From Clostridiales bacterium (GTDB lineage Bacteria > Bacillota > Clostridia > Oscillospirales > JAAYOS01), in assembly GCA_012520195.1 (NCBI GenBank), contig JAAYOS010000065.1, positions 1 to 38,142 on the forward strand: a stretch of 38,142 nt of DNA. Direction: 5' to 3'. Of this stretch, positions 17,901 to 24,645 are shown in pieces (the stretch's first letter is position 1; every line of letters begins with the position of its first letter). The notes under the pieces were generated by a model. That model saw only the letters and a program-made list of their open reading frames with translations. It was not told where the DNA came from and ran no database searches. The translations under genes were made by a program, and so were the position numbers.

Positions 17901-19395
17901 TATCGACCTTCTGGCCAATGGCAACAATTATAGTATCCGCCTGGATCGTAAATTCTGATCCCTTAACAGGAACAGGCCTGCGTCTACCAGATGAATCGGG
18001 TGGTCCAAGCTCATTTTTCAGACAGCGAAGACCGATTATTCTATCTTCGGAGTTCTCATCAATAAGAACCTCGGTCTGTGTTGTCAAAAAGGAGAATTTC
18101 ACTCCCTCTTCCACTGCATGTGCAACTTCCCACTCATTTGCGGGCATTTCATTTTCTGTTCTGCGGTATACAACAGTAACGTCAGAACCAAGGCGAATTG
18201 CCGAGCGTGCAGCGTCCATAGCAACGTTTCCGCCACCAATGACAACCACTTTCTTGCCAATATTAGGTGTATTACCTAGATTTAACTCACAAAGAAAATC
18301 TATGCTAGAAAGTACGTTCTTATTATCTTCACCGGGGATACCCATCTTGGAATCGACGTGTGCGCCGATTGCCACAAAGAAAGCCTTATAGCCTTCCTTT
18401 CTGAGGTCGTCAAATTTCAGATCCTTACCTATTGGGGTGTTATAACGGATCTCAACCCCAAGTTCTTCAATCAAATCAATTTCATGCTGCAACACCGATT
18501 TGTCAAGTCTATAGTCGGGAATACCAATTTTAAGCATTCCTCCACCGACAGGAAGCTTCTCAAATACTGTGACCTTATAGCCCTCTTTAGCAAGCGTATA
18601 AGCACAGTTAAGACCAGCTGGACCTGCACCTATAACAGCGACCTTTGTATCCTTCGGCTTTATATCAAAGTCAAGTGAGTCGCCATCCTCCGATTCGCGC
18701 GCCTTATCTGCGATGAATCTCTTAATTGCAGCGATTGAGATGGGTTCTTCTACAAACCGACGAGAACAGTTTTCTTCACAAGGATGGAAGCATACACGAC
18801 CTAGTACTCCCGCAAAGGGCGTAACTCTTCTTACAACATCGAGTGCCTCCGAATAACGCCCCACACCGGTCAGAGAAACATACCCGTGTGCATCGATATG
18901 TGCAGGGCAGTTATATTTACAGGGTGAGGAGCCCTTTTTGTCTATTACAACTTTATTGGGTGCTGCTTGTGCGTAGGGCTTGTATACGGCATGTCTATTG
19001 CCAAGTCCCATATCAAACTCACTTTTCTGTTCAATGGGACAGACGAGAGTACAGTCGTCACAACCCTTGCATTTCTCCTCATCGATGTACCGCGCTTTTC
19101 TACGTATGGTAACTTTGAAGTTGGGAAACTCTCCCTTTATATCGATGACATCACTCCATGTCATGGTATTTACAAGGGGATGGTTAAATGTTTCGGTGAC
19201 TTTAGGTGCAAGGATACAGGCGGAACAGTCATTTGTAGGAAAGGTCTTATCCAACTGTGCCATTCTTCCACCAATGGAGGGTGACTTTTCGACCAAAAAT
19301 ACGGGGATGCCCATTTCGGCCAAATCGTGTGATGCCTGGATTCCGCCGATACCTCCGCCTACGACAAGAACAGGCTTCTTAATTTTCTGAGACAT
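14917..19395 (-). CDS. hdrA: Giant HdrA-GltD-HdrA fusion flavoprotein (1492 residues)
   Basis: This is one continuous frame with three parts. Residues 1-150 start an HdrA unit: FAD motif VGGGIGG, the HdrA signature CSACILAPKV (57-66) and a CKGCDDCTLVCP cluster (109-120). Residues about 155-560 are an inserted GltD/NfnB-like NAD(P) oxidoreductase: CKYNCPAHID, CFHPCEENC, GAGPAGLNCAY (256-266), GGGNVAMDAARSA (387-399), YRRTENEMPA and FAGGDAETGPATV. The first HdrA unit then resumes with CRACEEACQSGAIC and CVGSRD-YCSSVCC (720-738). A second complete HdrA starts at about 925 with FVCHCGINIGG, has GGGVAGMSAAL (1072-1082) and CVGSREEPRMYCSRVCC, and ends in two ferredoxin clusters (1416-1426, 1453-1463). 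HdrA is the flavin-bifurcating subunit of heterodisulfide-reductase-type complexes. The insertion implies direct NAD(P)H coupling. Confidence 0.93.
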   Translation of the reverse strand: MSQKIKKPVLVVGGGIGGIQASHDLAEMGIPVFLVEKSPSIGGRMAQLDKTFPTNDCSACILAPKVTETFNHPLVNTMTWSDVIDIKGEFPNFKVTIRRKARYIDEEKCKGCDDCTLVCPIEQKSEFDMGLGNRHAVYKPYAQAAPNKVVIDKKGSSPCKYNCPAHIDAHGYVSLTGVGRYSEALDVVRRVTPFAGVLGRVCFHPCEENCSRRFVEEPISIAAIKRFIADKARESEDGDSLDFDIKPKDTKVAVIGAGPAGLNCAYTLAKEGYKVTVFEKLPVGGGMLKIGIPDYRLDKSVLQHEIDLIEELGVEIRYNTPIGKDLKFDDLRKEGYKAFFVAIGAHVDSKMGIPGEDNKNVLSSIDFLCELNLGNTPNIGKKVVVIGGGNVAMDAARSAIRLGSDVTVVYRRTENEMPANEWEVAHAVEEGVKFSFLTTQTEVLIDENSEDRIIGLRCLKNELGPPDSSGRRRPVPVKGSEFTIQADTIIVAIGQKVDNSIREAGFDCFDKYGNIEAEHCKTRVSDIFAGGDAETGPATVIEAIAAGNRAAKAIINFLENKDLPVDPHLLPETDISRVDLKNVPYFHRASMNMIDLDRRKSTFDEVELGLTDEQAKTEALRCVDCSICCECRACEEACQSGAICHEAKDRVIELDVGSVILTPGCDMTDKIPYELGYGRYKDVVTAMEYERILSASGPFSGHVQRMSDGRAPKRIAFIQCVGSRDHQCDVDYCSSVCCMYAVKEAQITKEHLPSVEQIDIYYMDMRAFGKDFDRYVLSARDKYGVNFIRSRVGEINENDDGSLKLSSVGPDGSVRYSDYDLVVLSTGFKANDETAELMKKIGVKTDRYGFIHCDDFEAPNTSFPGILACGAAAGPKDIPETVIEASAAAAVAAGMVSGLTEDNAKYSEYFKPVETVPQRDVSREPVRIGVFVCHCGINIGGYVDVPEVCRYTESLPFVVHVEENLYTCSVDAQKQITERIQEHNLNRVVVASCTPRTHEPLFQDVLRKTGLNPYLFNMSNIRDQCSWVHMNDKRSATEKAKDLVRMAVGKVSLSNELYTKRIPVEPSALIIGGGVAGMSAALAFADMGFETVIVEKSSQLGGNALHLNATFEGRPIQNYLRRLVKDVNANRLIKVHLNTEVEKIEGYVGNFATTLRSGNVSTPIRHGVTVVATGAHERKPNEYLYGEDNRVITQLELDKALLESDPSLLQADRVVMIQCVGSREEPRMYCSRVCCNQALRNAVALKRLNPDADITILCRDMRSYGMYEEQYRKARIMGVQFIRYEENRKPMVSASQDGTLTVTVFDEELSENITIDASMVVLAGAVEANEDANKQIAQLLKVPTTQDGFFLEAHVKLRPVDFATEGVYVCGLAHSPRNIRESLIQGLAAAGRAATVISKESLETEGTIAHVDTNYCTACGTCEAVCAYGAITVEDVTIRGRKVKKAVVNDVLCKGCGTCAANCRCGAIDIGGFSDSQIINEIDYLLRRRESR

Positions 19396-19434
19396 CTGCG
19401 CTCCGTTTCTCAGCGGTCTAAACCAGAATTTTCG

Positions 19435-19468
19435 AAACCACTATCTTACCGCTGATAAATAGTGGTTT
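19435..19468. repeat. Perfect 10-bp inverted repeat between hdrC and hdrA
   Basis: AAACCACTAT at 19435-19444 pairs exactly with ATAGTGGTTT at 19459-19468, leaving a 14-base loop. It sits in the 113-base gap between hdrC and the HdrA fusion. On the transcribed (minus) strand the stem is not followed by a T run, so it is not a simple terminator. It could be a processing or stability element, or a weak attenuator setting the ratio of the upstream and downstream genes. On the plus strand a short TTTTT follows. Confidence 0.6.
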
Positions 19469-19508
19469 TTGTGGAATGCGAAACAATGAATAGGATTTAA
19501 TCAACATG

Positions 19509-19910
19509 CTAAATATCACTTATCACAGCATATATATCTTCTAGTCGCCGCCTCTTTGCCTCCTCTTCAATAGCTTCAAATCTTGCGGCAAGCTCGGGGG
19601 ATACATATCCCTCTCGGACGGCAAGACTTCGAAGAGCACGGATTACGTCTGCAGGGCGTGCGTCCTGGGGACAATGTGCCACACAAGTATGACAACCGCT
19701 GCATTTCCATAACTCGGCTGAGGATAGAAGCTCCTCGCGTGCCCCAATAAGAGCAAGGCGCATTATCGTCCGCGGACTATATTCCCCATCGATTTCGCTT
19801 ACCGGACATCCGGCAGTACATGTACCGCAGAGGTAGCATTGCATTAGCTTTTCACCGCCGGGTAATGTAGAGATTTCTTTCTTGAATAGAGGATTTACCT
19901 GTATTGCCAT
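19509..19910 (-). CDS. hdrC: HdrC-like ferredoxin subunit of a heterodisulfide-reductase-type complex
   Basis: This 133-residue soluble Fe-S protein has two classical [4Fe-4S] motifs: C25, C28, C31, C35 (CYLCGTCTAGCP) and C70, C73, C76, C80 (CSGCHTCVAHCP). Between them is the PRTIMRLALIG segment typical of HdrC. HdrC normally passes electrons between HdrA and the catalytic HdrB. No HdrB with CCG cysteine repeats is found anywhere in the window. HdrC here may therefore deliver electrons to MetV/MetF, which lie 49 bases upstream, or HdrB may be encoded elsewhere. A strong CCGGAGG ribosome-binding site precedes the ATG. Confidence 0.93.
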   Translation of the reverse strand: MAIQVNPLFKKEISTLPGGEKLMQCYLCGTCTAGCPVSEIDGEYSPRTIMRLALIGAREELLSSAELWKCSGCHTCVAHCPQDARPADVIRALRSLAVREGYVSPELAARFEAIEEEAKRRRLEDIYAVISDI

Positions 19911-19959
19911 ATGTACCTCCGGCTTTCTTATGTATTAAAAACAACATAGTTATTGATGA

Positions 19960-20901
19960 CTAATCGCTATGGTTGCTATCGAATGTAGGCATCAATCCAG
20001 CTCTTTCAATAATGGTCGGCACGATTTTTTCCCAGCCCACAGCCATTATATGTATTCCGCTGAGACCCTCAATCTTACGTAGCCGGTCTATGATCTCTAG
20101 AGCAATTGTTATGCCTTCTTCCTCCTGGTTCTCAGAGTTACGCATCCGCTCAATCAGCTCATCAGGTATACTCATGCCTGAAACCTTCTTGGTCATCTCC
20201 ATAGAGCGCAAAGACTTATTTACAAGGATACCTGCCTGAATATAGACTTCATTATGAAGACCTAGTGATCGTACTTCACTCATCCAGCTTTCAAAACTAT
20301 CGACATCGTATATCGCCTGTGTCTGGACGAACTGGGCTCCAGCTTCGATTTTTTTCTTTAGTCGGATGATCTGGAGCTCCCGGGGATCGGCAAAGGGGTT
20401 AGTAGTTGTTCCGATAAAGAACTTAGGCATATTCTTGCCCTTTTTGCCATTAATGAAGATACTGTGATTCTTCATATCTGCAACAGCCTTGATAAGCTGT
20501 ATTGAGTCCAAATCAAAAACATTTTTTGATTGAGGATGGTTTCCCAACGACTGGTGGTCTCCCGACAGACAGAGTAAATTTCTAAGTCCAAGCGCATATG
20601 CACCAAGCAGATCACTCTGAATAGCGATACGGTTTCGGTCACGGCAGGTCATCTGTAAAATGGTTTCAACGCCCCGTGTTAACCCAATGTATGACGCTGC
20701 AAGGGAGGACATGCGCACGATTGATGTTTGGTTGTCTGTTACATTTGCTGCGTGCACAACTCCACGCAGTACATCAGCACTCTTTTCGACATGTGAAGCA
20801 TTCGAGCTCATCGGTGGTCCTATCTCTGCGGTAACTACGAACTCTCCCGATTCATAAGCTCTCTGGAGGCCGCTGATATATTCATTTTCTAAGCTTGGCA
20901 T
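19960..20901 (-). CDS. metF: Methylene-tetrahydrofolate reductase, MetF type
   Basis: This 313-residue TIM-barrel flavoprotein interconverts methylene-THF and methyl-THF. The early segment VVTAEIGPP places the conserved catalytic glutamate at E26. LCLSGDH, FIGTTTNPF and FVQTQAIYD correspond to FMN/FAD and substrate elements of the family. It lacks a large C-terminal regulatory domain, as expected for prokaryotic MetF. Its ATG directly follows the metV stop with no intervening base, which indicates a MetV-MetF pair as in acetogens. In Moorella MetFV associates with HdrABC and MvhD rather than using NADH alone. Here the neighbours are HdrC, an HdrA fusion and Flx proteins, so coupled or bifurcating electron transfer is likely but unproven. 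Confidence 0.95.
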   Translation of the reverse strand: MPSLENEYISGLQRAYESGEFVVTAEIGPPMSSNASHVEKSADVLRGVVHAANVTDNQTSIVRMSSLAASYIGLTRGVETILQMTCRDRNRIAIQSDLLGAYALGLRNLLCLSGDHQSLGNHPQSKNVFDLDSIQLIKAVADMKNHSIFINGKKGKNMPKFFIGTTTNPFADPRELQIIRLKKKIEAGAQFVQTQAIYDVDSFESWMSEVRSLGLHNEVYIQAGILVNKSLRSMEMTKKVSGMSIPDELIERMRNSENQEEEGITIALEIIDRLRKIEGLSGIHIMAVGWEKIVPTIIERAGLMPTFDSNHSD

Positions 20902-21573
20902 CTAGTCCACCTCCAGGTACACTGAACTTTTTCTCAGGCTTCTCGGACCTCCATCACGACTACTGCTCCAGTCTCTTGGCGGGAGTGTCTCCAGCAGTAG
21001 GTCAAGCCTGTTTTGTGCCTTTAACCGGTCATATATGATTTGCCAGGCACATTCTATATCGGGGTTTATTTCACAGCGTCCGTCTGAGCTCCCTCCGCAC
21101 GGCCCGTTAAAGAGGCTCTTTGAACAGCGGGCGACAGGACAGACACCACCTGTCTTTTCAAGCAGACACTCGCCGCACCCCTGGCAAAACTCAGTCCAGT
21201 AGCCCACATCACGAGTCACTCCAAAGAATTTTGTGTTAAGAGCGGGTACTATATGTTTACCGGGGTAGAGTTCGGCAAAAAATTGTACACCGACACCGCA
21301 ACCCATAGAAAGGACGGCATCAGCCCACTCAATATCTTCTTCAAAATCGACAAAAAATTCTCGATCGCACTGACGCTCTATAGTCTTTACACGGATCTGA
21401 ATACCTTCTAGCTCGCTAACCAGTTCAAGAAGGGTACATAGCTCAATTGCTTCCTTCTCGCCACCTGTCATACAGACTGTGACGCAAGTGCCACATGCAG
21501 CGATGAGTAGCTTTTTGTATGGCTTAATTGACTGCACTATTTCTTCGATCGGCTTTTGTTCAGCTACAATCAT
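20902..21573 (-). CDS. metV: MetV, Fe-S/zinc partner subunit of methylene-THF reductase
   Basis: This 223-residue protein belongs to the MetV family (MTHFR C-terminal zinc-finger domain, Pfam MTHFR_C). An N-terminal Rossmann-like half contains ACGTCVTVC (C27, C30, C34) and SMGCGVGVQ. The C-terminal half holds the dense cysteine region C130, C133, C136, C145, C150, C159, C167 and C175, with CQGCGECLL and FNGPCGGSSDGRC. In acetogens MetV carries Fe-S clusters and is required for MetF to accept electrons from ferredoxin-level or Hdr-type donors. It directly precedes metF and follows the HdrA/MvhD-like gene by 20 bases. The ribosome-binding site is AGGAGG. Confidence 0.95.
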   Translation of the reverse strand: MIVAEQKPIEEIVQSIKPYKKLLIAACGTCVTVCMTGGEKEAIELCTLLELVSELEGIQIRVKTIERQCDREFFVDFEEDIEWADAVLSMGCGVGVQFFAELYPGKHIVPALNTKFFGVTRDVGYWTEFCQGCGECLLEKTGGVCPVARCSKSLFNGPCGGSSDGRCEINPDIECAWQIIYDRLKAQNRLDLLLETLPPRDWSSSRDGGPRSLRKSSVYLEVD

Positions 21574-21593
21574 AACAACTCTATCCTCCTAAG

Positions 21594-22907
21594 TTAATTC
21601 AATGCATCGCGTAGCGGGTAGGGCATTGAATGCGATAATTGAACAAACTTGATTCTATCCGGATCCTTATTAACGGCTAACAGTGCTTTCTTGATCCTCT
21701 CGACTTGCAGCCGTGCACGACTATTTCCGTCAAAGTGTTTACATGCGTTGTCTGGACAGACGGCAATAATTACCTGTTTGTAGTTATTCAAAGATTGAAA
21801 AACCTGTGCAACGTCAATGTTACCGCCACACGGTATTGATACGATCGAGGCATTTGTTTCACCTGCAAAGGTTCTTGCGGCAATAGCAGCTGAGTTTTCA
21901 CAGCAGAAAGCAACGGTTTGCAGTGCTTCAAGCGAATCAGGGACTTCTTCTGAGATCTCTGTAGAAGATCTAGAATGAGCAGTGTGTGAGGCACTTCCGA
22001 TTACAATAGCATTTGCTGGACAGACAGCTACACAAATTCCGCAACCGGAACAATTAGACTTGAGAACTCCCATTGCATGTGCATCGTGATTGGGTGCCAG
22101 TGCTCCGTGCGGGCATACTCGGTAGCACGTATAACAAAAAGCACATTTTTTTGCGTCAATCTCGACTGTGTTATCGGTGATTACTGCAGTGCTTCTGATT
22201 TCATTGGCGATGGAGTTTACAATCTCCTCTAGAGATAAAGATAACATAAGTCCTGTATCTATGTAGAAAACATTCCTTCTACTCGTATGGCCCTGCAAAA
22301 GGAACCAACGATTCGAATTTATTTTTCCATTATCATGTGTTCGGAGTCGCAGGGCATCAGCATAATCCAAAACACTCTCATCAGGGGAACAAGTACAATC
22401 GATGATCAGGGGAGAGGTTATATTGTAGGTATCTGTTCCGTCATCTATTGTTATTGTGCTCGTGTACCCCTCATCTGATAATGATACACTTCTATATTTT
22501 AAGAATGAAACTCCCAGGTCTCTCGCTTCATGATACAACGATTCAAGGCCAGGCATCCTGCTGCCTACTGACTTGCATAATACACAGACATGGCGTTTGC
22601 CTGAAGCAATCTCGATAGCCCGTTCTAATACAAGCTTCCATAGGTAAGGATTTGAATCGCTGTCTTTATTCAGTAACATAACAATAGTTTCTAAAGGGTT
22701 CACCTTTCGGATAAGACGCCATGCATATTGACTATCTGTGATAAAGGGGGAAACCTCAGACCGGCTTACTAGAACAACAGGGTGTTCATCCACAAGAGCC
22801 CTTGCCTCATATGGCGATGAAGCGAGTTTGATTTCAAAGCCCTCTTTTTCAAATAAATCAGCAACACCGGCGAGGTATGTGCTGTTTCCAGCTAATACAG
22901 TTTTCAT
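21594..22907 (-). CDS. Degenerate HdrA-like / 2x[4Fe-4S] ferredoxin / MvhD-like fusion protein
   Basis: This 437-residue protein appears to be a remodelled HdrA. The first 240 residues resemble the second half of an HdrA flavoprotein domain: the VCVLCKSVGSRMPGLESLYHEARDLGV stretch (written here in part) parallels CRDMRSYGMYEEQYRKARIMGV of the large fusion. The N-terminal beta-strand region (VLAGNSTYLAG) lacks the GxGxxG dinucleotide motif. A two-cluster ferredoxin follows (CAFCYTCYRVCP and CSGCGICVAVCP). The C-terminal 120 residues look MvhD-like, with AFCCENSA, SIPCGGN and VCPDNACKHF in place of CNWC, PCSG and CHPGDC. It overlaps the preceding gene by four bases. I infer that the two form one complex, possibly an adaptor between MetFV and an electron donor. 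The exact function is unknown. Confidence 0.75.
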   Translation of the reverse strand: MKTVLAGNSTYLAGVADLFEKEGFEIKLASSPYEARALVDEHPVVLVSRSEVSPFITDSQYAWRLIRKVNPLETIVMLLNKDSDSNPYLWKLVLERAIEIASGKRHVCVLCKSVGSRMPGLESLYHEARDLGVSFLKYRSVSLSDEGYTSTITIDDGTDTYNITSPLIIDCTCSPDESVLDYADALRLRTHDNGKINSNRWFLLQGHTSRRNVFYIDTGLMLSLSLEEIVNSIANEIRSTAVITDNTVEIDAKKCAFCYTCYRVCPHGALAPNHDAHAMGVLKSNCSGCGICVAVCPANAIVIGSASHTAHSRSSTEISEEVPDSLEALQTVAFCCENSAAIAARTFAGETNASIVSIPCGGNIDVAQVFQSLNNYKQVIIAVCPDNACKHFDGNSRARLQVERIKKALLAVNKDPDRIKFVQLSHSMPYPLRDALN

Positions 22908-23923
22908 TGTTGTACACCGCCCTGTCTGTTTAACTGAGCAATCCGAAGTCCAACCTCCCTCGACTGGGAGACAGTCTCATTGATAAATTTCGGTCCCGAG
23001 GCACAGCCTGCAATAAAGATATGCGTCATCTCGGGGGATTGGACGTACTCGAGGAATCCGTCTCTATTCACCCTGAGACCAGTAATGTCTGAAAGTGCTA
23101 CGTTAGACTCATTAGGGTGAATCCCGTCACAAAGAATCACGTACTCAAATGACTCCCTGGAAAGAGTTCCTTCAGTATTCTCGTAAAGTACCTCTGGTAG
23201 TTCGCCTTCAAGGACTATTCTTGCAGGGCGACAGCGGACCAGGCGAATATTGCTCTCTTCCAATTGACTGATAACGTCATGCTTATCTCCAACTGTCTGG
23301 ATGTCCATATAGAAGAAGGTAATATTGCATTCATTATAATAGTGCCTGATAACCTTTGCCATACGTGTCGCATAACTGCAGCAAACTTGTGAGCAATATT
23401 GAGACTTATCTTTAACACTACGCGAACCATGGCATAAAATAAAAGCAACGCTCGTTGGTGCTGAAGGAAGAAGAGTAGATGCAGTACGATACTTGAAAAT
23501 TCTCTCCATTTCCGTACCAGTGATCACTCTATCCGACCCGTAGATTTCAAGAGAGGCATTGATACCGGTATCGCTCTCTAAAAAACCGTTTGCCAGCACT
23601 ATTTCGGTTGCTTTTAACTCCGTAAACTTGTTGTTATGCTCTATGTAAGCCGTAAAGCCGTCTTCATCAGGCCATAAGTCAACCAGTTTTGAATTCAGTA
23701 GGATATTGATATTGCTATCTTTTTCGGTGGCTTCCCACAGGTTTCCTGTGATGCAAACACCGCATTGGTTGCATTCGGTGTCGGCTTTGCATCCATACTC
23801 CCGAACCTTACCTCCGATTTGAGGCGACAGCTCCAAAACTGTGGACTTTAATCCCTCATCTGATAAAGTTCGGGCCACAGTGCAGCCTGCAAGGCCACCT
23901 CCAATTATCAGTACATTATTCAC
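22904..23923 (-). CDS. HdrA-like FAD-binding protein (N-terminal half of a split HdrA)
   Basis: This 339-residue flavoprotein is shorter than HdrA. It has the N-terminal FAD motif LIIGGGLAGCTVA, the HdrA-like loop CNQCGVCITGNLWEA in place of the usual CSACILAPK, and the paired motif CHGSRS ... YCSQVCCSYA that corresponds to CVGSRD ... YCSSVCC of the big fusion. A late FIAGCASGPKFINE matches the second FAD contact. It lacks the ferredoxin clusters, which are instead encoded by the next gene. The start is a GTG with a GGGCGG/GGTGAT site just upstream. It is the first gene of the long minus-strand cluster, immediately downstream of the perfect consensus promoter at 23980-24008. Confidence 0.8.
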   Translation of the reverse strand: MNNVLIIGGGLAGCTVARTLSDEGLKSTVLELSPQIGGKVREYGCKADTECNQCGVCITGNLWEATEKDSNINILLNSKLVDLWPDEDGFTAYIEHNNKFTELKATEIVLANGFLESDTGINASLEIYGSDRVITGTEMERIFKYRTASTLLPSAPTSVAFILCHGSRSVKDKSQYCSQVCCSYATRMAKVIRHYYNECNITFFYMDIQTVGDKHDVISQLEESNIRLVRCRPARIVLEGELPEVLYENTEGTLSRESFEYVILCDGIHPNESNVALSDITGLRVNRDGFLEYVQSPEMTHIFIAGCASGPKFINETVSQSREVGLRIAQLNRQGGVQQ

Positions 23924-23979
23924 ACAATCACCGCCCGGTTACAACTTGATTTTTGGATTAATCGCACAGACTATGTTAA

Positions 23980-24008
23980 ATTATATATTGTGGGTTTACT
24001 GATGTCAA
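23980..24008 (-). promoter_or_regulatory. Consensus sigma-70 promoter of the long Hdr/Met/Flx/folate operon
   Basis: On the minus strand a perfect TTGACA (24008-24003), a 17-base spacer and a perfect TATAAT (23985-23980) lie 57 bases upstream of the GTG of the first HdrA-like gene. The thirteen genes down to folD follow on this strand with mostly tiny gaps or overlaps and no recognisable terminator, so this promoter may drive about 15 kb or more of transcript. Confidence 0.87.
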
Positions 24009-24046
24009 GAAAAGTAATTAAGTTGATTACTGCATTTCAGAAGAAC

Positions 24047-24075
24047 TTGTTAATAGTCTGGGTTTCCTTTATAAT
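24047..24075 (+). promoter_or_regulatory. Sigma-70 promoter of the divergent DUF2284/corrinoid-activator operon
   Basis: TTGTTA at 24047-24052, a 17-base spacer and a perfect TATAAT at 24070-24075 lie 33 bases upstream of the DUF2284 start codon. This promoter and the one at 23980-24008 point away from each other, with their -35 boxes only 38 bases apart. A regulator binding between them could control both arms together. Confidence 0.82.
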
Positions 24076-24108
24076 AAAAATGAAACAGACAGAAAATGGG
24101 GTATAAAT

Positions 24109-24645
24109 ATGAACACCGATGAGGTAATTCGCAGAGCTCTGGACCAAGGATTCTCTTTTTCAGTCCCCCTCGACCCGGCCACAATTAAATTAAGACCTGA
24201 GGTTCGGGATATGTGTGCATCAAATAGATGCCACAGCTATAACAAGAACTGGACATGTCCACCCGCAATTGGTACCCTTGACGAGTGTAGTGAACGGATA
24301 AGTCGTTACAGTCGCGGTATTTTAGTTCAGACCATGGGATACCTTGAGGATGAGTTTGACATTGAGGGAATGGAGGAAATCTCAATAAGTCACAGACATA
24401 ATTTCGCTTCATTCCACGATATTCTGATCAAAGACTTTCCCAATGCTCTATCACTCGGAGCGGGCGGCTGCACTAGGTGCGAAAAGTGTACATATCCCGA
24501 TTTGCCTTGCAGATTTCCTCACCTTGCACTATCTTCGATGGAAGGATACGGTATGATTGTGAGCGAAGTATGCAAGATGAATGGTCTTCCTTACAACTAC
24601 GGAGTAGGTACTCTGGTTTTTGTCGGCTGCTACCTACTGGACTAA
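24109..24645 (+). CDS. DUF2284 predicted metal-binding protein
   Basis: This 178-residue protein belongs to DUF2284, a cysteine-rich family of unknown biochemical role. Visible motifs are MCASNRCHSYNKNWTCPP (cysteines near residues 36, 41 and 50), GGCTRCEKCTYPDLPCRFP (four cysteines near 123-135), and a C-terminal YNYGVGTLVFVGCYLL. The cysteine spacing suggests an Fe-S cluster or other metal site. No signal peptide is seen, so it should be cytoplasmic. It is the first gene of the operon carrying the corrinoid activator, 23 bases upstream of it, which makes a role in corrinoid or methyl metabolism plausible. A longer reading frame overlaps its 3' end but belongs to the next gene, whose real start lies after this stop. 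Confidence 0.85.
   Translation: MNTDEVIRRALDQGFSFSVPLDPATIKLRPEVRDMCASNRCHSYNKNWTCPPAIGTLDECSERISRYSRGILVQTMGYLEDEFDIEGMEEISISHRHNFASFHDILIKDFPNALSLGAGGCTRCEKCTYPDLPCRFPHLALSSMEGYGMIVSEVCKMNGLPYNYGVGTLVFVGCYLLD

Noticed and set aside
17714-18391. Plus-strand open frame of 225 codons inside the HdrA fusion
   Set aside because: It is antisense to clear coding sequence with recognisable GltD motifs, and its product has no family features.
14917-19395. The HdrA fusion as an assembly chimera or two separate genes
   Set aside because: The frame is continuous, the inserted domain lies between matching halves of an HdrA unit, and no stop, frameshift or internal ribosome-binding site was seen. I therefore treat it as a real fusion, while flagging it for read checking.
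23924-24108. Cobalamin, SAM or THF riboswitch controlling the C1 genes
   Set aside because: Leaders here are short (under about 60 bases from the promoters), and no B12-box or other aptamer-like conserved core was recognised. A covariance-model search of all leaders would settle this.
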